Counted from the first letter of the stretch, positions 1 to 5,078 are shown. The stretch: 5,078 nucleotides of DNA from Actinomycetes bacterium (GCA_021793895.1 JAJYRW010000137.1:1-5078); one strand, 5' to 3'. Notes: generated by a model from the letters alone, not told the origin. Numbers and translations are program-made.

Positions 1-126
1 CGCATCCGCGAGCAGCTTCCCAATATCGAAACGCCGGATCCACTGACGCACGACATGCTTGTGGGTATCGCTACCGAGATCGAGAAGGAAGCGTGGATGT
101 TCCGCGCCCAGCGCGCCACAGATTAA
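1..126 (+). CDS. dps: Dps-family ferritin-like DNA-protection protein, C-terminal fragment
   Basis: Only the last 41 codons are present; the 5' end lies left of the window and the frame ends in TAA at 124-126. The visible residues include PDPLTHDMLVGIATEIEK and then EAWMFRAQ. This matches the final helix of Dps/bacterioferritin-like proteins, where an Asp-x-x-(T/S)-x-D-(L/M)-L segment is followed by an (L/I)EK-x-x-W-M-x-R-A tail. Known family role: dodecameric cytoplasmic shells that oxidise and store iron using peroxide, sometimes also binding DNA. The ferroxidase residues lie in the missing N-terminal part, so catalytic competence cannot be judged. A strong terminator follows 14 bases after the stop, so this is the last gene of its transcript. 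It is convergent with the repressor gene at 266-526. The family call is fairly secure; the exact subfamily is not. Confidence 0.75.
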   Translation, partial: RIREQLPNIETPDPLTHDMLVGIATEIEKEAWMFRAQRATD

Positions 127-140
127 GTATTTTGCGATTG

Positions 141-173
141 GCCCGGTCCCTAAAATTTGGGGCCGGGCTTTTT
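141..173 (+). terminator. Rho-independent terminator of the dps transcript
   Basis: GCCCGGTCCC (141-150) pairs with GGGGCCGGGC (159-168) in a 10-bp stem with a single T-G wobble. The loop is the 8 bases TAAAATTT, and a T5 run follows at 169-173. It sits just after the dps stop. The opposite strand has no T tract after the stem, so it should work only for the plus-strand transcript. Confidence 0.9.
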
Positions 174-265
174 GCTGCGCGAATCCAGGCGGCCGACTCC
201 CTTTCGCCAATGGCAGGACGGCCTAAGCCAAGGGCCGGAAAGTCTCCGCCAGGGGCCAGCAAAAC

Positions 266-526
266 TTACGCCAGGGACAAGAACGCTTTTTCGAGTTGCG
301 CTAAGCGCTCTTCGCGATCATCGCCCGCGTTAGCCAGACACTCCTGCAGGTTACCCGCGATAAGGGAGAATCCGGCCCGGTCGATAGCTTTTGCCACGGC
401 CGCCAACTGGGTAACGATGTCTTGGCATTCCCGGCCCTCTTCGAGCATCCGAATTACTCCAGCGAGTTGACCTTCGGCACGGCGCAACCGGTTTATGACA
501 GCGCGCTGATCAAGCTTGGCGGTCAT
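266..526 (-). CDS. CsoR/CstR-family (DUF156) transcriptional repressor
   Basis: An 86-residue all-helical protein, normal length for the CsoR/RcnR/FrmR/CstR family of small cytoplasmic tetrameric repressors. Visible family features are the N-terminal helix with INRLRRAEGQLAGVIRMLEEG (residues 11-31), Cys34 in ECQDIVTQLAAVAKA, and Cys63 in GNLQECL. The 29-residue Cys-Cys spacing equals that of M. tuberculosis CsoR (Cys36/Cys65). The copper-ligand His of CsoR, four residues before the second Cys, is Asn59 here. A Cys/Cys pair without that His argues against Cu(I) sensing and is closer to the persulfide sensor CstR; this is inference. The start chosen is ATG at 526, because AGAAGGAG lies 5 bases upstream. 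A TTG at 547 would add 7 residues but has a poorer site. It appears monocistronic. A weak 5-bp stem (219-223/233-237) without a T run is the only downstream hairpin. No sulfur or copper gene lies nearby. Confidence 0.85.
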   Translation of the reverse strand: MTAKLDQRAVINRLRRAEGQLAGVIRMLEEGRECQDIVTQLAAVAKAIDRAGFSLIAGNLQECLANAGDDREERLAQLEKAFLSLA

Positions 527-531
527 CACGG

Positions 532-539
532 CTCCTTCT
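532..539 (-). promoter_or_regulatory. Ribosome binding site fixing the CsoR-like start
   Basis: The minus strand reads AGAAGGAG followed by CCGTG and then ATG (526-524). This is the best Shine-Dalgarno match upstream of the gene and supports the 86-residue form over the TTG start at 547. Confidence 0.7.
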
Positions 540-562
540 AGATTCAAAATCCTCTTCCCGCC

Positions 563-568
563 ATTATA
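563..568 (-). promoter_or_regulatory. -10 box of the CsoR-like gene
   Basis: The minus strand reads TATAAT, a perfect sigma-70-type -10 hexamer, about 37 bases upstream of the ATG. That would give a leader of roughly 30 bases containing the ribosome binding site. The hexamer at 17-bp spacing (GCGCAC) is a poor -35 element, so strength may be limited. The box overlaps the palindrome at 566-581. Confidence 0.55.
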
Positions 569-581
569 CGCCCCGGGGTAT
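566..581. promoter_or_regulatory. Putative CsoR/CstR-type operator overlapping the -10 box
   Basis: The plus strand reads ATACGCCCCGGGGTAT: a perfect CCCCGGGG core with AT-rich ATAC/GTAT-like ends, one base off perfect symmetry. CsoR-family repressors bind G/C-tract inverted repeats with A/T flanks, often at their own promoter. The site covers part of the TATAAT of the adjacent repressor gene, so autorepression is a natural inference. It also lies on the side of the decayed plus-strand gene, so divergent control cannot be excluded. Confidence 0.5.
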
Positions 582-640
582 CAAAGTGCGCTGCGCCACG
601 TGAGAATCCCGCGCATGACCAGACACTGCATTCAAATATC

Positions 641-653
641 TAACGGCCCGTTA
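641..653. promoter_or_regulatory. Perfect dyad next to an AT-rich tract, possible operator
   Basis: TAACGG-C-CCGTTA is a perfect 6+6 dyad with one central base. It is directly followed by a run of almost only A and T (651-670), unlike the G+C-rich surroundings. Such a pair could be a regulator site beside a promoter for the decayed plus-strand gene. No convincing -35/-10 pair was found, so this is a candidate only. The rest of 582-808 shows no intact gene. Confidence 0.25.
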
Positions 654-670
654 ATTTAATTAATAATTAA

Positions 671-808
671 GCGTTTAATAATTCCAAAACCTTCGCTGAC
701 CTGAGGAAATTATTGAAAACGGGAGCGGAATCATGCAGTACCCCAATGGTGGATTTATCTCCCGTTTCTTTTCGGGGTGTGGACGATGCCGCCATCCAAT
801 TGGATTGA
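671..808 (+). pseudogene. Possible upstream remnant of the propeller-like gene
   Basis: This stretch is open in the same frame as the fragment starting at 809, from just after a TAA at 668-670 to a TGA at 806-808. The second half reads VDLSPVSFRGVDDAAIQLD, which is protein-like and uses GTG GAC GAT GCC GCC ATC, in keeping with local codon choice. There is no good start codon with a ribosome binding site. It could be the front of the 809-1214 gene cut off by a nonsense change, or chance open sequence. The evidence is thin. Confidence 0.25.
717..767. repeat. 9-bp perfect inverted repeat
   Basis: AAACGGGAG (717-725) is the exact reverse complement of CTCCCGTTT (759-767), with a 33-base spacer that itself contains a small ACC/GGT hairpin. 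The plus-strand continuation CTTTTC is T-rich but weak as a terminator. Function unknown; it may be the remains of a regulatory hairpin or chance. Confidence 0.35.
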
Positions 809-1214
809 ATGCACACCAAGATTCAGACACGCTATCTTGATGACGCCGGTCACGTCTTGGTAGCAATGCAGATCCTGGATGAACCTTCCGGCATATTTAT
901 GACTTCAGATGAAGATGGCAGCGAGATCGATATATTCAGCGCTGACCACCCGCTCTCCGGTTATTCTGGCCATTCCCTCGTATTGGCCTTCGATATTGAA
1001 ACCGGTGATGTCGTTTGTGGTAGCACCATTCGGAGGAGACGCGTGGGTCGAGATTTATGATCCGCACACCGGCGATCAGGTGTGGAGCACTGCAGCTCCG
1101 GCAGATGTTCCAACGAATGATGCCAAAGCAATCCACAGTTTGGATGAGGGCCGGATTCTCATCCAGGGCGGCAAAGACGACCATGCCCTGATAGCTATTT
1201 ACGCGGTTCCCTAA
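809..1214 (+). pseudogene. Frameshifted gene remnant with beta-propeller-like (PQQ/WD) repeats
   Basis: Two adjoining frames read as one protein. From 809 the frame gives a Leu-Val-Leu-Ala-Phe-Asp-Ile-Glu-Thr-Gly-Asp-Val-Val strand near 975-1015. From about 1017 the next frame gives APFGGDAWVEIYDPHTGDQV, then W, and continues to a TAA at 1212-1214 (ending IAIYAVP). Both pieces carry the D-x-x-T-G-D-x-V pattern typical of PQQ-like and related propeller blades. Removing T1018 would turn TGT GG into TGG G and give TGDVVW-VAPFGG, restoring both the frame and the conserved Trp. So a one-base insertion (or a sequence error) near 1018 is the simplest reading. No ribosome binding site precedes the ATG at 809, and a TGA abuts it at 806-808, so the 5' part is probably also lost. 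No specific function can be assigned. It is convergent with the sirtuin gene, 15 bases away. Confidence 0.5.
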
Positions 1215-1229
1215 TCCGCGCGGCGGTTA

Positions 1230-1916
1230 TTAGTTAGCGAGCCCTGCCACCCAGTTGGTGACGACCTCGGTGGCGGGGCCGGCATGCACTTCATCAAAAG
1301 CAGATGTGATGCGCGAGGCGTTGAGGTTGAGTTCAACGGTGCGGGCGCCCGCTTGGGCGGCCAGTGCCACAAATCCGGCGGCCGGGTAGACCTCCCCGGA
1401 GGTGCCGATGGCCACGAAAATATCCGCCGCGAGGAGGGCCGTTTGGATTTCTTCCATCCGGTATGGGATTTCGCCAAACCACACGATGTCGGGGCGTAAA
1501 TTTGGGACGGCGCACCCTGGGCATTGCGGGTTCGTCGCCATGGGTGCGTCCCAGGGGAAGCGGTCATCACAGGCCAGGCACCAGGCGCTGCGCAACTCGC
1601 CGTGCATGTGGATCACATTGCGGGACCCGGCGCGTTCGTGCAAGTCATCGACGTTTTGCGTCACGATGAGCAGATCATCACCCAGCCGAGATTCCAGGTC
1701 TGCAAGCGCGCGATGGGCGGCATTGGGTTCCACCGTCGCCAGGCTCGCGCGCCGCTCATCATAGAATCGCTGCACCAGATCCGGGTCGGCTGCGAACCCC
1801 TCGGGCGTGGCCACTTCGGCAACGTTATGGCCCTCCCACAGGCCGTCTGCGTCACGAAATGTGGCGACTCCCGACTCGGCAGAGATTCCGGCTCCGGTCA
1901 AAACAACGATACGCAT
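1230..1916 (-). CDS. cobB: Sir2-family NAD-dependent protein deacylase (class III, CobB-like)
   Basis: A complete 228-residue sirtuin, cytoplasmic, removing acyl groups from lysines with NAD+ as co-substrate. Motifs in order: GAGISAESGVATFRDADGLW (residues 8-27, NAD binding), FYDERR (51-56), TQNVDDLH (86-93), HMHGEL with catalytic His105, zinc cysteines Cys113-x2-Cys116 and Cys132-x2-Cys135, RPDIVWFGE (141-149), and GTSGEVYPAAGF (171-182). Tyr52-x2-Arg55 matches the Tyr/Arg pair of E. coli CobB (Tyr92/Arg95) and SIRT5 (Tyr102/Arg105), which binds acidic acyl groups. Desuccinylase or similar activity is therefore plausible in addition to deacetylation. The protein starts immediately at the NAD-binding strand, like the short CobB isoform. 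No Shine-Dalgarno is visible, and GATACT lies at the leaderless position. It follows the BCCT gene by 62 bases on the same strand with no clear terminator between, so cotranscription is also possible. Confidence 0.95.
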   Translation of the reverse strand: MRIVVLTGAGISAESGVATFRDADGLWEGHNVAEVATPEGFAADPDLVQRFYDERRASLATVEPNAAHRALADLESRLGDDLLIVTQNVDDLHERAGSRNVIHMHGELRSAWCLACDDRFPWDAPMATNPQCPGCAVPNLRPDIVWFGEIPYRMEEIQTALLAADIFVAIGTSGEVYPAAGFVALAAQAGARTVELNLNASRITSAFDEVHAGPATEVVTNWVAGLAN

Positions 1917-1922
1917 GCCCGT

Positions 1923-1928
1923 AGTATC
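1923..1928 (-). promoter_or_regulatory. Candidate leaderless -10 box of cobB
   Basis: The minus strand reads GATACT, then the six bases ACGGGC, then the ATG. This puts the hexamer at -12 to -7 if transcription starts on the A of ATG, the spacing seen for leaderless actinobacterial transcripts. No ribosome binding site lies in front of the ATG, which fits. The -35 region is not convincing. Confidence 0.35.
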
Positions 1929-1978
1929 GCCGAACCGCCTGCTAGGAAACCTTTAGGGTCCAGCCGGTGTGGCGGAAC

Positions 1979-3994
1979 TTACTCCTCGCTGTAGTCCTCG
2001 GTGTCGCTTTCCAAGGCCTCTTCGAGCTCGGCCCGAGCCCGCCGAATACGAGCACGACGGGCAGCGCTCATGGCTGCTTCGCCCGAGGCCATGTGGTCGG
2101 GCCGTTCGGGCCCCTTGGGTTGGATGCGGCCCGGCTCCAGCGTGCGCATCACGTCATCAGCATCGAGGCTGCGGGTGTCGCCGCCCGCCGCCTCGACGTA
2201 CCACTCCGTCAGGTTCGGGTCCTTACTATCTAGCCAAGCGCCTGCACCATCATCGGCAACGACTTCCGAGGAGCCGAAGACAAAGTCATCGCCATAGTCG
2301 GAGATGCCCATGCGCACGCCCTGCGCGATGGCGGCGCGCGCGTATTTTTGGCGCAGAATATATGGATCAAAGCGCAGTTCTTTGGCCCACGAGAGCATAA
2401 TTCCGATGACGATGAATGCGAACGGCAGCGCGGAGACCACCATGATTGATTGCAGCCCGCCCAGCGCGTCCTCGCCCCCGGCCAGCAGCAGAGATGTGGC
2501 AACAGTTCCGAGCAGGACACCCCAGGTGATCGTGACTAAGCGCGTCGGGTTCGGCATGCCCCTTTGGCTCATCGAGCCCATCACGATCGATGCGGAGTCG
2601 GCAGAGGTGACGAAGAAGATCACGATCGAGAACATTGCCACAATGGAAGTCAGAGTCCCCAGGGGCAAATTGTTCAACATCGCGAAGAGCATGTCTTCCG
2701 GCTCACCCGAACCGGAAATGTTCTTGCCCTGAGATTCCAGCCACATCGACGTTCCACCAAAAATCCCGAACCAGGTGAAGCACACCAGGGAGGGCACCAC
2801 GATGACGACGGTCACAAACTCCCGCAGGGTGCGACCGCGCGAAATTTTGGCGATAAAGAGTCCCACGAACGGGGTCCAGGACACCCACCACGCCCAGTAG
2901 TAGGTGGTCCAGTTCTGCATGAATTCTGCGGTTTCTGGGCCCTGATTCGGATTGCGAACCAGCATCGTGCCGAGGTCTTTGAAGAACTCAACAAACGACG
3001 CGGGAAGGAAGTTCAAGAGAAAGATCGTCGGCCCGGCGATAAAGATAAAGACCGCAAGCAGGCCCGCTAAGCCCATGTTGATGTTTGATAGGGCGCGAAT
3101 CCCGCGCTTAACGCCAGAAACCGCCGAGACGATGAATGCGGCGGTCAAAACCGCCATGGTGCCCACAATAAAACCGTTACCCACCGGCCCTACGCCGCTG
3201 ACGACCTCGAACCCGCGGCCAATTTGCAGCGCGCCGATTCCCAGCGAAATTGCGGTTCCGAACAGGGTGACGATGATGGCGAAAATGTCGATAACAGCGC
3301 CCATCCAGCCCTGGGTGCGGGAACCAAATAACGGTTCAAAGATCGCCGAAATTAGCGGAGCCCGCCCACGCCGATAAGCGCTGTACGCGATCGCACCACC
3401 CACCAGGGCGTAAAACGCCCACGCGATCGGCCCCCAGTGCAGCGTCGTTTGGGCCAGCGCCGCGCGCATAGCGTCAGCAGATCCATCTGCCGCATCGAAA
3501 CCGATGGGTAGGTCCAGAAAATATGTAAGCGGCTCGTAGGGACCATAGAACAGCAGGCCGATACCCATCCCGGCCGAGAACATCATGGCCACCCAAGACA
3601 TCGTGGCGAACTCGGGTTTCTCGTCATCGGCCCCCAGCCGGATACCGCCGGTGCGACCATAACCCACGATTAGCATGAAAATAGCGATGACGACGGCCAG
3701 CACGCCAAAGAGCCAACCGAATTTATCAATTACCCAACTCAGGGAGGTATCGCCCGCTACTGAGATGGAATCTGGGGCGAAGACTGCCCATAAAATGACC
3801 GCAACTACTGCGACGCCCGCTACTGCGAACACTGCCCAGTTGGTGGAAAACTTCTTTCCGGTCTTCTCAACTCCGATGCCCGGAATGAGTGCCGGGTGGA
3901 CGAGCCCCGGCTCGGTAACTTCCCGAATGACGCGCCGCACCCGTGGCCGACGTTTGAGAGCAGCTGAATCACGGATCCGACTTCGGTCATTCAT
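1979..3994 (-). CDS. BCCT-family betaine/choline/carnitine-type transporter
   Basis: A 671-residue secondary transporter with about 12 membrane segments (roughly residues 53-73, 92-113, 131-151, 187-207, 229-257, 272-293, 306-330, 361-382, 391-413, 445-465, 486-504, 514-536). It should import a quaternary ammonium or related osmolyte. GMGIG at 142-146, the Gly-rich TM3 motif, is the form found in Na+-coupled members such as BetP. Trp187, Trp192 and Tyr195 match the spacing of the BetP TM4 aromatic box (189/194/197). WAWWVSW (367-373) and ISRGRTLREF (384-393) are the TM8 signature. After GMGIG it has FYGPYEP rather than the common FWGVAEP-like form. Tails are long: about 50 residues N-terminal, Arg/Lys-rich, and about 135 C-terminal, ending in an Arg-rich then strongly acidic helix. 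The start is ATG 3994 with GGAAAGG upstream; a TTG at 4042 lacks a site and overlaps the lipase stop. The substrate (betaine, ectoine, proline or choline) cannot be read from sequence. Confidence 0.93.
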   Translation of the reverse strand: MNDRSRIRDSAALKRRPRVRRVIREVTEPGLVHPALIPGIGVEKTGKKFSTNWAVFAVAGVAVVAVILWAVFAPDSISVAGDTSLSWVIDKFGWLFGVLAVVIAIFMLIVGYGRTGGIRLGADDEKPEFATMSWVAMMFSAGMGIGLLFYGPYEPLTYFLDLPIGFDAADGSADAMRAALAQTTLHWGPIAWAFYALVGGAIAYSAYRRGRAPLISAIFEPLFGSRTQGWMGAVIDIFAIIVTLFGTAISLGIGALQIGRGFEVVSGVGPVGNGFIVGTMAVLTAAFIVSAVSGVKRGIRALSNINMGLAGLLAVFIFIAGPTIFLLNFLPASFVEFFKDLGTMLVRNPNQGPETAEFMQNWTTYYWAWWVSWTPFVGLFIAKISRGRTLREFVTVVIVVPSLVCFTWFGIFGGTSMWLESQGKNISGSGEPEDMLFAMLNNLPLGTLTSIVAMFSIVIFFVTSADSASIVMGSMSQRGMPNPTRLVTITWGVLLGTVATSLLLAGGEDALGGLQSIMVVSALPFAFIVIGIMLSWAKELRFDPYILRQKYARAAIAQGVRMGISDYGDDFVFGSSEVVADDGAGAWLDSKDPNLTEWYVEAAGGDTRSLDADDVMRTLEPGRIQPKGPERPDHMASGEAAMSAARRARIRRARAELEEALESDTEDYSEE

Positions 3995-4004
3995 ACAAAT
4001 GCCG

Positions 4005-4011
4005 CCTTTCC
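4005..4011 (-). promoter_or_regulatory. Ribosome binding site of the BCCT gene
   Basis: The minus strand reads GGAAAGG, ten bases before ATG 3994, with GGCGG closer in. It is imperfect but the best site present. It favours the 671-residue start over the TTG at 4042, which would lie upstream of this site. Confidence 0.5.
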
Positions 4012-4038
4012 GGTAATTCGGTAGAGAATTTCCTAGGC

Positions 4039-4245
4039 TCAATCAAAGCAGGTAGGGCCTGTTTCTTCACCCCTATGCATGTGGTGTGTCCACGAAATCA
4101 AATCCGAAATATAGGGCGAATCGGGTGCCACGAGGGGCATATGATCCAGATTCGGATAAGAGCGATATTCGAGGTTTTGACCGGAATCGCACTGGTTTTG
4201 CGCGAATTCCCTTTGACGCGCGGCGCGAATTAACTGATCGCTTTC
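4039..4245 (-). pseudogene. Out-of-frame C-terminal part of the LIP-family lipase
   Basis: Read from GAA at 4245 to TGA at 4041-4039, this 68-residue open stretch has no start codon of its own but continues the lipase upstream exactly. It begins ESDQLIRAARQREF, follows with a Cys and then LEYRSYPNLDHMPLV, and ends GPTCFD. In this family the sequence after PVLIAQG is expected to supply the catalytic Asp (here in ESDQL) and the catalytic His (in DHMPL), plus late cysteines. All are present, but one frame away. Adding one G to the G4 run at 4245-4248 would join both parts as AQG-ESDQ. The stop lies 44 bases before the BCCT ATG, so lipase and transporter are tightly linked. Confidence 0.8.
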
Positions 4246-5078
4246 CCCTGCGCAATCAGCACGGGAGATTGAGAAATTGCGGGCGGAATTTTGGCCGCGA
4301 GCAGTTCGCCAAAGGAACCCAGCGCGCCTTTTTGCAAAATGGGACTAGAAAGTTGCGAGGCATCGGCGAGATTGGCCGGCGCGTCGCGCCCTTCAAAACA
4401 GCGCTGCGAAATGCGGTCGACAATCGGCTGGTATCCGGCCGTCATGAATTCAGAAGTGTCATCGTCAAACGCCTCCTGCCAAGAACGCACCAGATAAGCG
4501 GTAATGGTCTTTCCGGCAGTCGCATCTGCGATATCCGCGGCAATCGTGGGCAGGTCGGCGGCGGGAGCAGCCGCGGCCATGCCCTGTACCTCGAGATCCG
4601 GTGCGTACTCAGCGCTGATGGCCGCCGTCCACAGCGCTGCTCCCCCGCCCTGGGAGTGCCCCCAAATCACGGTCGTTTCGTCCAGCGCAAGCTCCGGGAT
4701 CTGTGCGGCAGCCAGGCGGGCATCCAACACGTTGCGGGCGGCAGTTTCCCCATCGAGATAGGCGTGCGGGCCCCGCGTTCCCAAACCGTTGTAGTCGGCA
4801 ATTACCCCCGCACAACCGGCGGGAATGAGGTGCTCAGTTAGGGCATGTTCGTGACCGGTGACAAAAATATTGTTCTTTAAGGACGGCGCACATTCCGGGA
4901 TGATCCCATTGGTTCCCGGGGCGATGGTCACGGTGGGCAATGGGTCCGTGCCGCGCTCGGTAGCGGCGACAACAACGCCACTCCCCACCGTTGGTGCGCC
5001 GGCGGAATCAACCGTTGAATATAAGATCAGCCACGCTTCCTGCCCCTCCGGGACGGCCCGCTCATAGGGCTCCACACT
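4230..5078 (-). CDS. LIP-family secretory lipase/alpha-beta hydrolase, 5' partial and frameshifted
   Basis: The gene enters from the right edge, so signal peptide and start are not visible; the GTG at 5075 is probably an internal Val. Numbering from that Val, family features (secretory lipase, PF03583 type) are WLILYST (15-21), APGTNG (52-57) with ECAPS (61-65), ADYNGLGTRGPHAY (93-106), the nucleophile elbow GHSQGGG (139-145, Ser141), a YAPDL-x-x-QG-x-A-AAAP segment (157-171), and PVLIAQG (271-277). The frame then runs into KAIS and a TAA at 4232-4230, where family members continue with the catalytic Asp and His. Those residues lie in the adjacent frame (4245-4039). As read, the product would lack two of three triad residues and is likely inactive. 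Known role: usually exported esterases/lipases cleaving acylglycerols; substrate unknown. A sequencing indel is the main alternative to a true pseudogene. Confidence 0.88.
   Translation of the reverse strand, partial: SVEPYERAVPEGQEAWLILYSTVDSAGAPTVGSGVVVAATERGTDPLPTVTIAPGTNGIIPECAPSLKNNIFVTGHEHALTEHLIPAGCAGVIADYNGLGTRGPHAYLDGETAARNVLDARLAAAQIPELALDETTVIWGHSQGGGAALWTAAISAEYAPDLEVQGMAAAAPAADLPTIAADIADATAGKTITAYLVRSWQEAFDDDTSEFMTAGYQPIVDRISQRCFEGRDAPANLADASQLSSPILQKGALGSFGELLAAKIPPAISQSPVLIAQGKAIS

Noticed and set aside
93..470. Plus-strand open frame spanning the dps end, terminator and repressor gene
   Set aside because: It crosses a strong terminator, lacks a ribosome binding site and overlaps the repressor gene antisense.
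733..837. Short plus-strand frame starting at ATG 733 with Cys-x2-Cys-like residues
   Set aside because: 35 codons, no ribosome binding site, and it overlaps the more protein-like frame 671-808; the cysteine pair is probably chance.
1206..1229. CCGCGCGG palindrome between the propeller remnant and cobB as a terminator
   Set aside because: It has no loop space for a hairpin and no T tract on either strand.
1524..1994. Plus-strand open frame opposite cobB
   Set aside because: Shadow of the sirtuin gene, whose NAD, zinc and catalytic motifs are all intact on the minus strand.
3995..4046. BCCT promoter TTGATT-17-TACCGA on the minus strand
   Set aside because: The -10 match is poor and the start of transcription would fall on the ribosome binding site; cotranscription with the lipase is at least as likely.
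4242..4250. Programmed -1 frameshifting in the lipase at GGGGAAA
   Set aside because: The tRNA in the P site could re-pair on GGG, but the sequence does not meet the X-XXY-YYZ rule in both sites. No family precedent is known to me. A lost G is simpler.
4086..4841. Long plus-strand open frame opposite the lipase
   Set aside because: It has no family features and is rich in Arg and Gly as expected of antisense to G+C-rich coding DNA; the minus strand carries the lipase motifs.
1..5078. CRISPR array, insertion sequence, tRNA/rRNA or toxin-antitoxin system
   Set aside because: No regularly spaced repeats, transposase motifs, RNA gene features or paired small genes of those kinds are visible on either strand.

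Overview
The window carries G+C-rich actinobacterial DNA (Actinomycetota). Support comes from the codon usage, from an actinobacterial-type BCCT carrier with long cytoplasmic tails, and from a LIP-family lipase and a CsoR-type regulator of forms common in that phylum. Genus cannot be fixed from the sequence alone.

Layout, left to right. Positions 1-126 (+) hold the last 41 codons of a Dps-family ferritin-like protein, followed by a clear intrinsic terminator (141-173). Facing it is a small CsoR/CstR-type repressor gene (266-526, -). It has a strong ribosome binding site, a perfect TATAAT -10 box, and a G/C-core palindrome over the -10 box that looks like its own operator. Positions 582-808 are a mostly non-coding, partly AT-rich stretch with a second small dyad. 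Positions 809-1214 (+), possibly from 671, carry a decayed gene with PQQ/WD-like beta-propeller character. It is broken by a one-base shift near 1018 and perhaps by an in-frame stop at 806.

The right three quarters is a co-directional minus-strand cluster, transcribed from right to left: a LIP-family secretory lipase (5078 to 4039, 5' end outside the window), a BCCT-family compatible-solute transporter (3994-1979), and a short class III sirtuin, CobB-like (1916-1230). The lipase has a one-base frameshift at a G4 run (4245-4248). The nucleophile Ser stays in the annotatable frame, while the catalytic Asp and His lie in the next frame, so the 'intergenic' space upstream of the transporter is really the lost lipase C-terminus.

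How the genes may relate: Dps (iron and oxidative damage), a thiol-based repressor, an osmolyte carrier and a lysine deacylase all fit a stress and maintenance neighbourhood, but no shared pathway is shown by the sequence. I see no CRISPR array, tRNA, rRNA, insertion sequence or phage gene, and no evidence of a new multi-gene system. The best leads are the two frameshifted genes, the Cys-Asn-Cys regulator with its putative operator, and the unusual charge pattern of the transporter tails.
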